A stretch of DNA of 64,000 nucleotides, taken from the NCBI GenBank assembly GCA_963724705.1, contig CAVRVS010000001.1:248001-312000 (forward strand), given 5' to 3'. The notes below the pieces were generated by a model. It ran no database searches, was not told the origin of the DNA, and worked only from the letters and a program-made list of their open reading frames with translations. The position numbers and the translations under genes were made by a program. This stretch comes from DASQPR01 sp963724705. Its GTDB lineage: Bacteria > Actinomycetota > Actinomycetes > Mycobacteriales > Micromonosporaceae. Positions 17,454 to 26,539 of this stretch are shown here, piece after piece (position 1 is the stretch's first letter; each line of letters opens with the position of its first letter).

Positions 17454-18987
17454 TCAGTCCGCGACGACCAGCCGGCCGTCGACGCGGCGCGGCAGCCGCC
17501 ACGGATTGGCCGTCCGCAATGCCGACGGAAGCAACGACTCCGGTACGTCCTGGTAGCACACGGGCCGGATCCAGCGCTGGATCGCCGTCGCACCGACGGA
17601 CGTGAAGCCGGCGCTCGTCGTTGCCGGCCAAGGACCGCCGTGTTGCATGGCCCAGGTGACCGCGACGCCCGTAGGCCAACCGTTGTAGACGATGCGGCCG
17701 GCCTTTCCGCTCAACGTGGCTACGACCTCGGCGACCGGGAACGGATCGTCCGGTTCGGCGTGAACGGTCGCGGTCAACGTGCCGTCGATGCCGGCGAGGG
17801 CGCTCATGAGTTCGTTCGCGTCGCGGTACTCGACAACAAGTGAGTTCGGGCCGAAATACTCCGTCGCCAACACGTCGGCGTCGCGCTGGAACGCCGACGC
17901 GTTGGTGCCGAACACGACGCCGGACGCCCACGCACCCGTGGCCCCAGCGTCCGGCGGATCCGCTGCGGCGATCGTCGCGACGTCCGGATGGCCCGACAGG
18001 TTGGCGAGGCCGTCGGTGAGTTGACCGCGGATCCGATCGTTCAGCATCGGCGCCGCGGGAACGGTGGCGACGGCGGCCGACAGTGCCTCGGTCATTGCGT
18101 GCCCGGCCGGCAGGAACAGCAGGCCGGGCTTGGTGCAGAACTGGCCCGTGCCGAGCGTCATCGAGCCGACGAACCCGGTCGCGATCTCGGCGCCCCGGGC
18201 CGCCGCGGCCGCCGGTGTCACGATCGCCGGGTTGATGCTGCCGAGCTCGCCATAGAACGGGATCGGGTCGTCCTCGGCGCGACGCGACGTCGAACAGGAA
18301 CCGGCCGCCCGCCGTCGATCCGGTAAAGCCGGCCGCCCGTACGCGCGGATCGGTCAACGCGGCCAGACCCGGGCTGTCACCGAAGACCGTACCGAACACG
18401 CCGGCCGGCAAGCCTTGCTGCGCAACCACTTTCGACGCGAGCGAGCAACCTTGCGCGACAGCCCGGGATGCGAACTGTGCGCCTTCACCACGACCGGACA
18501 GCCGGCGGCAAGCGCGGATGCCGTGTCGCCACCCAGCACGCTGAATGCGAACGGGAAGTTGCTGGCCGCGAACACGAGTACCGGGCCGAGCGGCTCGAGC
18601 CATCGCCGAAGGTCGGGGCGCGGCGGCGTACTTGTCGGATCCGGCGAATCGATGATCACGTCGAGATAGCCGCCGTCGGTCACGACGTCCGCGAACAACC
18701 GGAGTTGACCACTGGTGCGGCCGACCTCGCCGGTCAGGCGCGCCGCCGGCAGGCCGGACTCGGCGATTGCCAGCGGGACGAGTTCATCGGCGGCCGCGTC
18801 CAGGGCATCAGCGAGCGCCCGGAGCAGCGCCGCCCGCACCTCCGGCGTCGACCGGCCGAATTCTGTCGCCGCCTCGGCGGCACCTGCCGAGCACCGACTC
18901 CAGGGTTGCCTGATCCGTCTCTGGTACCGCTTCGCCGACAGGTGCGCCCGTGCGCGGATCGACACCTTGGATGATGGCAGTGGTCAT
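17454..18987 (-). pseudogene. Aldehyde dehydrogenase, 2,5-dioxovalerate dehydrogenase-like (three frameshifts)
   Basis: ATG 18987 follows GGAGG and opens MTTAIIQGVDPRTGAPVGE. The frame then changes three times: +1 at 18885, -1 near 18430 and +1 near 18285. The joined pieces give one ALDH of about 510 residues. Conserved parts are VLVFAASNFPFAFSVLGGDT, CPVVVKAHSSHPGLS, PRVRAAGFTGSTAGGR, GELGSINPAIV and the catalytic GQFCTKPGLLFLP. This pattern is nearest to alpha-ketoglutarate-semialdehyde (2,5-dioxovalerate) dehydrogenases, which finish Weimberg-type pentonate oxidation. The KdaD-like gene two positions upstream supports that role. As written the gene is non-functional. Confidence 0.8.
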
Positions 18988-19937
18988 CGAGCCTCCTCGG
19001 CGGTCGATCGGCGCCACACCGGAGCAAGCCGGCCGGACCGGACCTGCCGGTCCAGGTGGGCCTTGGCGATGGACATCGTCTGTAGGTTCACGCCGCCGTA
19101 CGGACCGAGTCGCGTTCCCATGGCCTCCGCCAATTCGGCCAGGCCGGTCTCGGCGTGTTCGTCCACGAACTCGGCGACGAACGCGTCGGCGCGGTCGACG
19201 AAGGCGATGCTGTCCTCGATGCGTTGCTGTGCGGCGGCGCGATCCATGTGCTCGCCATGCGCGGGAACCATCAGCTCGAAGTCTAGTCCGGCCAATCGAC
19301 GCAGTCCGTGCCGGTAGCGGTCGACGTCATGGTAGAGCGGCGCGAGCCACAGGTCGGATCGGGCGAACGGGACGCCGGCCCCTTGAACGTCATCGAACGT
19401 GAACACGACACGGCGCTCCTCGTCCTGGACCGCAATGTGGCCGGGACTGTGGCCGCTGGTCGTCACCACCGTGAGCGACGCGGTCCCGACATCGATCCGG
19501 TCACCATCGCGTAGCAGCCGGTCAATGCGGACGCGGTCGCCGAGCAATCGGGCAATGTCCGCCTTGTCGCCGTCGTCCAGGCGGTACGCGTCCGGATTCG
19601 GCTCCCACAGCTCGCGGATGAGCCGGTCGTTGTCCTCCAACCACGTGGCCTCGGCGGCCGGCGCGGCGAACTGCGGATCGGCGATGGCGCGGAGGCGACC
19701 GTTGCCGCCCATGTGGTCGGGGTGCGCGTGGCTGTTGACGACGAGCGCGATGTCGGCGATCCGAAGCCCGGCTTCGGTCAACTCGCGTGCGATCGACGTG
19801 TCCGGCGTCGTCGCCACGCCGCTGTCGAGAAGCACGACGCCCCGCTCGCCGACGATCGCGTTGAGATACAGCGGAAGGCCATGCTCTTCGAGGTATTCGG
19901 TGCGGATCTGGATCCAGTCGTCCGCGAATCGCTTCAT
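18984..19937 (-). CDS. MBL-fold metallo-hydrolase
   Basis: The 317-residue protein has a canonical HAHPDH zinc motif (residues 70-75), then TTSGHSPGHIAV and VPAHGEHMD, the remaining metal ligands of a glyoxalase II/lactonase-type fold. A helical C-terminal domain of about 70 residues follows. ATG 19937 overlaps the stop of the upstream gene by ATGA, and its own stop overlaps the ALDH start the same way. Within a sugar-acid operon, lactone or ester hydrolysis is a reasonable but unproven role. Confidence 0.88.
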   Translation of the reverse strand: MKRFADDWIQIRTEYLEEHGLPLYLNAIVGERGVVLLDSGVATTPDTSIARELTEAGLRIADIALVVNSHAHPDHMGGNGRLRAIADPQFAAPAAEATWLEDNDRLIRELWEPNPDAYRLDDGDKADIARLLGDRVRIDRLLRDGDRIDVGTASLTVVTTSGHSPGHIAVQDEERRVVFTFDDVQGAGVPFARSDLWLAPLYHDVDRYRHGLRRLAGLDFELMVPAHGEHMDRAAAQQRIEDSIAFVDRADAFVAEFVDEHAETGLAELAEAMGTRLGPYGGVNLQTMSIAKAHLDRQVRSGRLAPVWRRSTAEEAR

Positions 19938-20908
19938 CGCTCGGCCCGCTGGACGGTCTCGGGTCCCCGCGCGGGCTCCGGCGTCAACCAGTCGAAAGCC
20001 GGCGCGTCGGCCAACCGTACCGGATTGGATAGGCGACCCACGCTATCGATGTCGATGGTGACCTCGTCGCCGGGCAGCAGGGTGAACGTCAGGTCGGGGA
20101 CGAGCCCGGTGCCCGTCGACAGGATCGCGCCGTGCGGGAAGCTCAGATCGCGGTACAGATGGGTGACCAGGTCGCCAAAGCTCCGCCGCATCAGCCCGGT
20201 CGACGTCTCGCCGTGCCACACCAGCCGATCGCCGCGCCGGACCGTCATATCGATTCCGAGCGCGGCCGGATCCGCGATCTCCCAGATCGGCGTGATCGCC
20301 GGACCCAGAGCGCAGGCGCCGGCATAGACCTTCGCCTGCGGCAGGTAGAGCGGATTCTCGCCCTCGATCGAGCGGGACGACACGTCGTCGCAGATCGTTA
20401 CGCCCACGACGACGCCCTGGGCGTTGCAGACGAGGGCCAGCTCCGGCTCCGGGACGTTCACCGGCGAGTCGGATCGGACGCCGATCGGCTCTCCGTGACC
20501 GCTGACGCGCCAGGCGACCGCCTTGAAGAACAGCTCCGGTCGCTCGGCGTCGTAAACGCGCGCGTAGACGTCCGCGACCTCGCTCTCCTCCTGCCGGGCC
20601 TCGCTGGATCGCCGGTACGTGACGCCGGACGCCCATACTTCGGTGAGCCCGTCGACGGGAGGGAGAAGCCGAGCGGCCGGGCTGTCGCCAGCGGCACCAA
20701 CGGCGGACGGCCGAACCGGATCCGACTCGACCGCCGCTTTGACGATCGTTCGCAGGTCGTCCAGTGGCAGGGCCAGCAGAGCGCCGAGTGACTCGATGTC
20801 GACCGGATGGATCTCACCGATCTCGTCGCCGTATGTGTCGGCCGGCGCGGTCCGGACGCCGATCCGTACGCGGTCACCGATCGCGTACCGGATGATCTGT
20901 GTACTCAT
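19934..20908 (-). CDS. Fumarylacetoacetate-hydrolase-fold protein, 2-keto-3-deoxy-pentonate dehydratase (KdaD)-like
   Basis: 324 residues from ATG 20908 (preceded by GGGAGAG). The segment VWASGVTYRRSSEARQEES is characteristic of the KdaD branch of the family, and PEPELALVCNAQG plus CDDVSSRSIEGENPLYLPQAK hold the metal-binding acidic residues. KdaD relatives dehydrate 2-keto-3-deoxy-arabinonate/xylonate to 2,5-dioxovalerate. The aldehyde dehydrogenase two genes downstream would oxidise that product to 2-oxoglutarate. The pairing supports a Weimberg-type branch, but the sugar is not determined by sequence. Confidence 0.82.
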   Translation of the reverse strand: MSTQIIRYAIGDRVRIGVRTAPADTYGDEIGEIHPVDIESLGALLALPLDDLRTIVKAAVESDPVRPSAVGAAGDSPAARLLPPVDGLTEVWASGVTYRRSSEARQEESEVADVYARVYDAERPELFFKAVAWRVSGHGEPIGVRSDSPVNVPEPELALVCNAQGVVVGVTICDDVSSRSIEGENPLYLPQAKVYAGACALGPAITPIWEIADPAALGIDMTVRRGDRLVWHGETSTGLMRRSFGDLVTHLYRDLSFPHGAILSTGTGLVPDLTFTLLPGDEVTIDIDSVGRLSNPVRLADAPAFDWLTPEPARGPETVQRAER

Positions 20909-20959
20909 CGCTCTCCCGTCATTCGAATCGGTGCTCGCGCGCGATGTATCGGGTCAGCG

Positions 20960-21731
20960 TCATCGGCCGATAAAGCGGGCCGGCCGCTTCTCCGCGAACG
21001 CTCGTCGTCCTTCCGCCGCGTCCGCCGTCCCCATGCAGATCGCCTGCATCTCCCGCTCGTACTGGATTGCCGCTGCCAAGCCCATGCTCCGCGCGGCAAG
21101 GAGATTGGCCTTGGCCGACTGCGCGGCGATCGGCGGTCGGTCCGCGATCGTGCGCGCGAGGTCGAGCGCGGCGGGCAGCAACGCACCCGGCGGATGGATC
21201 CGGCTCACCAGACCGATCCGCGCCGCCTCGGTGGCATCGATCGGATCACCGGTCAACAGCATCAGCGCCGCGTCGCTCGCGGCGAGGCTCGTCGCCAGCA
21301 GGGCCGAGACGCCGCCGCCACCGATCCAGCCGAGCTTGATCTCGGCCGCCGCGAAGGATGCCGTCGCGCTGGCGAGCCTGATATCGCACGACAATGCCAA
21401 TTCCAGGCCGCCGCCGTAGGCGTAGCCGTTGATCGCGGCGATGACCGGCTTGCGGATCGCGCGCAGCGCGTCGCAGTAGTCGCGCCGATTCCGGAACTCC
21501 CACGGATCGGGCGATGCATCCACCTCGCCGACATCGCTGCCGACGCAGAACGCCCGCGCGCCCGCCCCGGTCAGGATCGCGACGCGGATCGCGTCGTCGT
21601 TGTCCAGTCGTGACACCAAGTCGAGCAGATCGGCGCTCATCTGCTTGGTGACCGCGTTGAGCTTCGCCGGCCGATTCAGCGTGATCGTGGCGACGCCGTC
21701 CCTGCACGTCGATGTCCACTGTCCCGGTCAT
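20960..21731 (-). pseudogene. Enoyl-CoA hydratase/isomerase family protein (frameshifted)
   Basis: ATG 21731 overlaps the preceding stop (ATGA) and encodes MTGTVDIDVQG. One extra base at 21698 breaks the frame, and the crotonase core resumes as GVATITLNRPAKLNAVTKQM. Oxyanion-hole segments are ARAFCVGSDVGEV and INGYAYGGGLELALSCDIR; EIKLGWIGGGG follows. Joined, the protein has 256 residues, standard for the family. Crotonases hydrate, isomerise or cleave acyl-CoA thioesters. The CoA-transferase in the same operon would supply the thioester. An intact 226-residue product could only start internally at ATG 21640. Confidence 0.82.
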
Positions 21732-22894
21732 AACCTGGCCGCCTTCGTCTCGGTACGGCCACCGGTCGTCGCCCGAAGACCGCGATATCTCTCATTGATG
21801 GTGTCGATGGCGGCGGCTGCGCCGCGACCGCGCGTGATCGCGTCACGTACCAGTGCCGATGCGAAATCCTGCAACCCGATCCAGCCATCCAAACGGGGGC
21901 GGATGTACGCGGCATCAAGACTCCGACGGGTGCCGCTGTAGTAGCCGCCCCACGCCTCGTCCACCGCTCGCGAATTCCATGCGGCCACGTTGGCCGGTTG
22001 ACCACCGTGGCGCGGCACGAACTCGCCCTGGATCGCCGGCTCGAGAAACGCGCACAGAAACGCCGTCACTTCGTCATCGTCGGCCCCTGACCGGGCCGAA
22101 ACCGCGAGGCCGGTGCCACCCAACACGCTGCCCGGTCGCGCGCCGGGCGTCGCTGCGCGGCCGAATCTCGGCGCATCGGTCCATCGCAACGCTTGAGCGC
22201 TCGCGCGCGGCTTTGCGTAGCTCGCGTAGCCGTACGCCAGTGGGCAGTAGGCGATGTCCCGGGTCGCCATCGCCTCGTGGACGTCGATCGGGTTGCCCAC
22301 GCTCACCTGCTGGTCGGCATGCAACCAAACGGCCCGCAGCAGCTCGATCGCCGCCAACGCGGCATCGGGTTCGAGGAGATCGGCCCGGCCGTTGCCATCG
22401 ACGGCATCGACCGCGGACGCCTGCATCGCGAGCAGCCCCAGCAACGCATGCGGGCCGCCGAGGCACAGTGCCGTTCGATGTGTGCGCGCCACCTCCACGA
22501 CCTCCGACCACGAGGTCGGCGCCGCGTCGAGCAGATCGGGCCTGCGGATCGATACCTGCGTCGCCGCATCGATCGGCACCGCCCACTGAAGGCCGTCCAT
22601 CGTGTAAGACGTCCAGGTCCGCGCGACGGAGGCGTCCTGCCAGCGGGACAGCGTGGCGACGTCGACCAAGTCGTGCAGGGGCCGGATTGCGCCGGCCGAG
22701 ATCGCCGCGCCGAGACCCGGATGGTCCATCACGATCAGGTCGTAGCGCACCGCAAGCTCGTCGAGCGGATGCGCTTCGAAGTCTTCGAGCGATTGCCGAT
22801 CCCAACGGACACGCGGAGTCGGATGCTCGTCGGCGTACGCGATCAGCGGCTCGTACGCCCGCGGGTGGTCCCACGTCATGCCGCGCAGTGTCAT
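21728..22894 (-). CDS. Solute-binding-protein-like cytosolic protein of a catabolic operon
   Basis: 388 residues that fold like a type-2 periplasmic binding protein (WAVPIDAATQVSIRRPDLL, GGPHALLGLLAMQASAV, SVGNPIDVHEAMATRDIAYCP). There is no signal peptide, lipobox or membrane helix: it opens MTLRGMTWDHPRAYEPLIA. Both ends overlap neighbours by ATGA (CoA-transferase upstream, crotonase downstream), so it is made in fixed register with metabolic enzymes and no permease gene accompanies it. It may sense or sequester a pathway intermediate, or be an enzyme recruited from the binding-protein fold. The function is not known. Confidence 0.7.
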   Translation of the reverse strand: MTLRGMTWDHPRAYEPLIAYADEHPTPRVRWDRQSLEDFEAHPLDELAVRYDLIVMDHPGLGAAISAGAIRPLHDLVDVATLSRWQDASVARTWTSYTMDGLQWAVPIDAATQVSIRRPDLLDAAPTSWSEVVEVARTHRTALCLGGPHALLGLLAMQASAVDAVDGNGRADLLEPDAALAAIELLRAVWLHADQQVSVGNPIDVHEAMATRDIAYCPLAYGYASYAKPRASAQALRWTDAPRFGRAATPGARPGSVLGGTGLAVSARSGADDDEVTAFLCAFLEPAIQGEFVPRHGGQPANVAAWNSRAVDEAWGGYYSGTRRSLDAAYIRPRLDGWIGLQDFASALVRDAITRGRGAAAAIDTINERYRGLRATTGGRTETKAARL

Positions 22895-24079
22895 GGCGCC
22901 CGCACAATCCCGGCCGCCGCGAGGTCGGCGACTCGATCCGGCGTGAATCCGAGATCGGTCAGCACTTCGACCGTGTGCTGGCCGGTCGTCGGCGCCGGCC
23001 GGGTCAGTGCCGGCGGTGTCGCGCTCATCGTGAACGCGAAGCCGGGCGTGGTGACGGTGCCCTCGGTTGGATGCTCATACGTGATGAACGAACCGTTGTG
23101 CTTGACCTGCGGATCGTCGATCACGTCGTCATAGGAGTAGACCGGACCGACCCAGACACCCCGATCCCCGAGGACATCGAGCCATTGCGCGGTCGGTCCA
23201 CGCCGCAGCCCGCGCGCGACGATGTGGGATATCGCGTCGCGATGCGTGAACCCGTCCCGCTCGGCGTCCCACTGCGCGAGCTCCGGCTCGTCCAACGCTT
23301 CGGCCAGGACGGCCAGGTCGGCGAACGCGAGGGAGATGTAGCCGTCCGCGGTCGGGAAGATGCCGTACGGCGCCCGGATGTACGTGTGCGCGTGGATCTC
23401 GTGACCGCGGCGCTGCTGAACAAGGCCGACCGTACGTATGGTGAGTTCCTGCATCTGCATGGCGATCAGCGCATCGAGCATGTTGACCTGGACGAGTTGG
23501 CCCTCGCCGGTGCGCTCCCGATGCAGCAGCGCGGCGAGCACGCCCTCGAATGCCGAATACGCCGTGATCGCGTCGGCCAGGAAGTACGGTCCGGCCTGCG
23601 GCGCGCTGCTCCTGTTGCCCGGCGCTGTAGGTGGCGCCGCCCATCGCTTGCAACAGCAGGTCCTGGCCGGGCCGGTTGACGTACGGCCCCGACTCGCCGT
23701 AGCCGGAGATCGATGCGTACACGATGTCGGGCTTGATCGCGCGAATCGTCGCGTAGTCGACGCCGAGACGCTCGGCCACGCCGGGCCGGTAGTTCTGCAG
23801 GAACACGTCGGCCGTCGCGACGAGCTCGGCCAGGACGGCCTTACCGTCGACCGACTTGAGGTCGATCGCGAGACTACGTTTGTTTCGGTTGAGTGAGAGG
23901 AACGACGCGTTCACCTCGTTACCGCGTGCGCCGCCGCCGGCCGTGTGACGCTGCCACTCCCCCGATGTCGGCTCGACCTTCACCACATCCGCACCGAGGT
24001 CGCCCAGGCGCATGGAGGCCAGGGGACCAGCCATCGCGATGGACACGTCCACGACGCGATATCCGTCAAGCACGGGCAT
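22891..24079 (-). pseudogene. CaiB/BaiF-type (class III) CoA-transferase (frameshifted)
   Basis: ATG 24079 follows GGAGG and starts MPVLDGYRVVDVSIAMAGPLASMRLGDLGADVVKVE, the family's N-terminus. Also present are LNRNKRSLAIDLKS and the region of the catalytic Asp, here RPGQDLLLQAMGG. An extra base at 23605 shifts the frame, and the protein resumes as APQAGPYFLADAITAYSAFEG and continues normally to the stop. The joined length is 395 residues, typical of the family. These enzymes move CoA between carboxylates. It is the first enzyme gene of the operon behind the GntR regulator. Confidence 0.85.
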
Positions 24080-24108
24080 ATGTGCCTCCGATCGGTACGT
24101 GGTGCCGG

Positions 24109-24873
24109 CTACCGCGACGCACGGCGGTCCCGCTGGATGTCGTGTTGCGCTCCGGTCACGAGCGTGCGCATCAGCGATGCCGCCTCGTCGCCCCGCCGGG
24201 CCACGATCGCGTCCAGAACTGCCTTGTGGCCGGGGAGAGTGCGCTTGTTACGCCGCACGTTGCGGGTGTGCACCTGGCGGGCCGACTCGAACGCGCCCGA
24301 CATGAGCGCACTCAACTGCTCCAGCAACCCATTGCCGCTGGCCCGGACGATCGCATGGTGGAATGCGAGGTCGTGGTGGATGAACACATCCGGCTCGTCG
24401 ATCGTCTGCTCCATCAACAGATAGGCCTGTTGGATCGCGGCGACGCCGCCGCGGTCTCGCGAACGTGCGGCCAACCGCGCCGCCTCCGGCTCAAAGGCGA
24501 CCCGGACACCGCCGAGGTCTTCCAGGTGCTTGTCGCTCGGGTCGGTTTCATATCGCCACGCGAGCACGTCCGGATCGAGCAGGTTCCAGTCGGCCTCGTC
24601 CTGAACCACGCTGCCGACCTTGGTCTTCGTGCGCACCAATCCTTTGGCCGTCAGCACCTTGATCGCTTCGCGCACGGCCGACCGGCCCGATCCGAACTCG
24701 GTCACCATCGATGCCTCGGTCGGGAGCGTCTGGCCCGGCGCGAAGTCGCCGCCGACGATGCTGCGCCCTAGCTCATGGACAAGCCGGCCATGCACACCGT
24801 CGGTGCGGTAGCTGCGCCCCTCCGGGCGGGGCCTCGTCACAGCGATTCCTACTTCCTCACGGGCGGACGCCAC
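24109..24873 (-). CDS. FadR-subfamily GntR transcriptional regulator
   Basis: 254 residues. An N-terminal winged helix (VHELGRSIVGGDFAPGQTLPTEASMVTEF then GSGRSAVREAIKVL) is joined to an all-helical FCD effector domain. The FCD metal-type residues are in HHDLAFHHAIVRASGN and later histidines. GTG 24873 is used, but GTG 24840 is also possible. FCD-type GntR proteins sense carboxylic acids such as lactate, gluconate or sugar acids. It heads the operon ending in larC and faces an SDR gene, so it probably controls both directions through the 154-base gap. Confidence 0.88.
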   Translation of the reverse strand: MASAREEVGIAVTRPRPEGRSYRTDGVHGRLVHELGRSIVGGDFAPGQTLPTEASMVTEFGSGRSAVREAIKVLTAKGLVRTKTKVGSVVQDEADWNLLDPDVLAWRYETDPSDKHLEDLGGVRVAFEPEAARLAARSRDRGGVAAIQQAYLLMEQTIDEPDVFIHHDLAFHHAIVRASGNGLLEQLSALMSGAFESARQVHTRNVRRNKRTLPGHKAVLDAIVARRGDEAASLMRTLVTGAQHDIQRDRRASR

Positions 24874-24906
24874 CGAGCGTAGAAGCGGACGTGCGTCGGT
24901 GGCAAG

Positions 24907-24943
24907 TATTTGTCTGATGAATCTAACTTTTTATCTGCTAAAT
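24907..24943. promoter_or_regulatory. AT-rich control segment between gntR and the SDR gene
   Basis: This 37-base stretch (TATTTGTCTGATGAATC, then CTTTTTATCTGCTAAAT) is strikingly AT-rich for this genome and lies between two divergent starts. It carries an imperfect GAT-GAATC dyad and is the most likely site for the gntR promoter and operator. I could not define an exact palindrome. Confidence 0.4.
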
Positions 24944-24956
24944 GGCCGACAGCCGA

Positions 24957-24985
24957 TTGACCGGCGGACACGGCCTGCCTAGCAT
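24957..24985 (+). promoter_or_regulatory. Sigma-70-type promoter of the SDR gene
   Basis: TTGACC (24957-24962) and TAGCAT (24980-24985) are separated by exactly 17 bases, 43 bases before the ATG at 25028. This is the best consensus-like promoter in the regulon. Confidence 0.55.
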
Positions 24986-25027
24986 TCGTGACATGAATCC
25001 CGCCCGGACCGACCGAGGAGTCGCCCG

Positions 25028-25792
25028 ATGCCGTTGAGCCGCTTCGATTCTCAGGTCGCCATTGTCACCGGCGCCGCGTCCGGCATCGGCCTCGCGACGG
25101 TCCGACGGTTGCACGACGAGGGCGCACACGTGGTGCTGGTGGATCGCTCGGGCGACCTCGTTCACGCGGCGACAGCCGAATTCGGTCGGCGTGCCGACGC
25201 GGTCGTCTGCGACGTCGCGGACCACGACGGCATCGCTCGCGTTGTGGCCGACACGGTCGCCCGCCTCGGACGACTCGACGTGGTGGTGACCGCCGCCGGT
25301 GTCGACCAGTGCGACACGGTGCCGAACACGACCCTCGAGCAGTGGCGCACGATCATGGACGTCGACCTCGACGGCGTCTTTTACGTATGCCGCGCCGCGC
25401 TTCCGGTCTTCATCCGGCAGGGCTCCGGCGCCATCGTTACGATCTCCTCGGCCATTGGTACGGTCGGTGAGCGCCGACGATCCGCCTATTGCGCGGCCAA
25501 ATCCGGCGTCGAGAATCTGACCCGGGCCATGGCCCTCGATCACGGAGCCGATGGTGTGCGCGCCAACTGCGTCGCGCCCGGCCTGATCGATACGCCGTTG
25601 ATCCGCAACGGAAAGGTCGGTGGCGGCGCGGATCCGGCCGCGATGCAGGTCATGGTCGACGCGCATCACGCGATCCCGCGCATCGGCCAACCGGCCGAGG
25701 TCGCGGCCGCGATCGCGTTCCTGGCCAGTAGCGACGCCTCGTTCATCACCGGTGCGGTGCTGCCGGTCGATGCCGGGTGGACGGCCGCCTGA
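25028..25792 (+). CDS. Short-chain dehydrogenase/reductase
   Basis: A 254-residue classical SDR from ATG 25028. It has the cofactor loop TGAASGIG, an acidic VVLVDRSG after beta-2 (favouring NAD), VVVTAAGV, the catalytic Ser in TISSAIG, the SAYCAAKSG catalytic Tyr/Lys pair and APGLIDTPL. It is the only gene of the regulon on the plus strand and is divergent from gntR. That suggests it oxidises a substrate or intermediate whose accumulation the regulator reads. The substrate is likely a sugar or hydroxyacid, by context only. Confidence 0.9.
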   Translation: MPLSRFDSQVAIVTGAASGIGLATVRRLHDEGAHVVLVDRSGDLVHAATAEFGRRADAVVCDVADHDGIARVVADTVARLGRLDVVVTAAGVDQCDTVPNTTLEQWRTIMDVDLDGVFYVCRAALPVFIRQGSGAIVTISSAIGTVGERRRSAYCAAKSGVENLTRAMALDHGADGVRANCVAPGLIDTPLIRNGKVGGGADPAAMQVMVDAHHAIPRIGQPAEVAAAIAFLASSDASFITGAVLPVDAGWTAA

Positions 25793-25819
25793 CGCCCCAA
25801 CGGCCTGGCGACCGTGCGA

Positions 25820-26536
25820 TCACGACGAGTGCGTCTCGATAGCGATCGCGAGCCGGTGCGCGGCCATCGCCGCGGCGAAGCCGGAGTCGATGTTGACCAC
25901 CGTGACTCCGTTGGCACAGGAACTCATCATCGCGAGCAACGCCGTGATGCCGTCAAGCGCGGCACCGTAGCCGGTCGAGGTCGGCACCGCGATCACCGGG
26001 CCGGCGATCAGGCCGGCGACGACACTGGCCAGCGCGCCTTCCATGCCGGCGATCACGATCACGATGTCGCTCGCGCGGATCTCGTCGACGCGGTCGAGCA
26101 GGCGCTGTATGCCGGCCACGCCCACGTCGCGGATCTGTCGGACTAGCAGGCCCGCGGCCGCCGCCACGGCCGCGGCCTCGTCGGCGATCGGACCATCTGC
26201 GGTGCCGGCCGTCACGACCATGACATTCGTGGTACGGAGTTCCGCCGGCCGCCAGCAGATCGTCCGGGCCGCCGCGTCGTAGTCGGCGCGCTGCCCGCTC
26301 CGTTCGGCGACATGGGCGAGGATCCCGGTGGCGTCGCCCGGCTCGATCCGGGTCGCGAGAACCGGTCCGGCCGTCTCCGCCAACAGCGAGGCGACGATCG
26401 CAACGATCTCATCCGCCGTCTTTCCGGTGCCGTACACGACTTCCGGGAGTCCCTGTCGGCGCGAGCGGTCGAGATCGAGCGTGGCGAACCCGAGGTCGAG
26501 GGACGGCTGCGCGTCGCCGGCAGTGGAGTCACGCAT
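25820..26536 (-). CDS. larB: Nickel-pincer cofactor biosynthesis protein LarB
   Basis: 238 residues, typical for LarB. The N-terminal part includes PEVVYGTGKTADEIVAIV, and the C-terminal half is a PurE-like domain (VVTAGTADGPIADEAAAVA, VIVIAGMEGALASVVAGL, VPTSTGYGAALDGITALL). LarB carboxylates C5 of the pyridinium ring of nicotinic acid adenine dinucleotide and cleaves the phosphoanhydride, the first step to the nickel-pincer nucleotide. ATG 26536 is three bases after the larE stop. It is the last gene of the operon that begins with the sugar importer. Confidence 0.96.
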   Translation of the reverse strand: MRDSTAGDAQPSLDLGFATLDLDRSRRQGLPEVVYGTGKTADEIVAIVASLLAETAGPVLATRIEPGDATGILAHVAERSGQRADYDAAARTICWRPAELRTTNVMVVTAGTADGPIADEAAAVAAAAGLLVRQIRDVGVAGIQRLLDRVDEIRASDIVIVIAGMEGALASVVAGLIAGPVIAVPTSTGYGAALDGITALLAMMSSCANGVTVVNIDSGFAAAMAAHRLAIAIETHSS

Positions 26537-26539
26537 GGC

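Noticed and set aside
16225..18603. A single 792-residue minus-strand reading joining ALDH fragments to LarC
   Set aside because: The first 380 residues mix real ALDH pieces with out-of-frame sequence. LarC starts at 17451, and the ALDH stop in its own frame lies at 17454.
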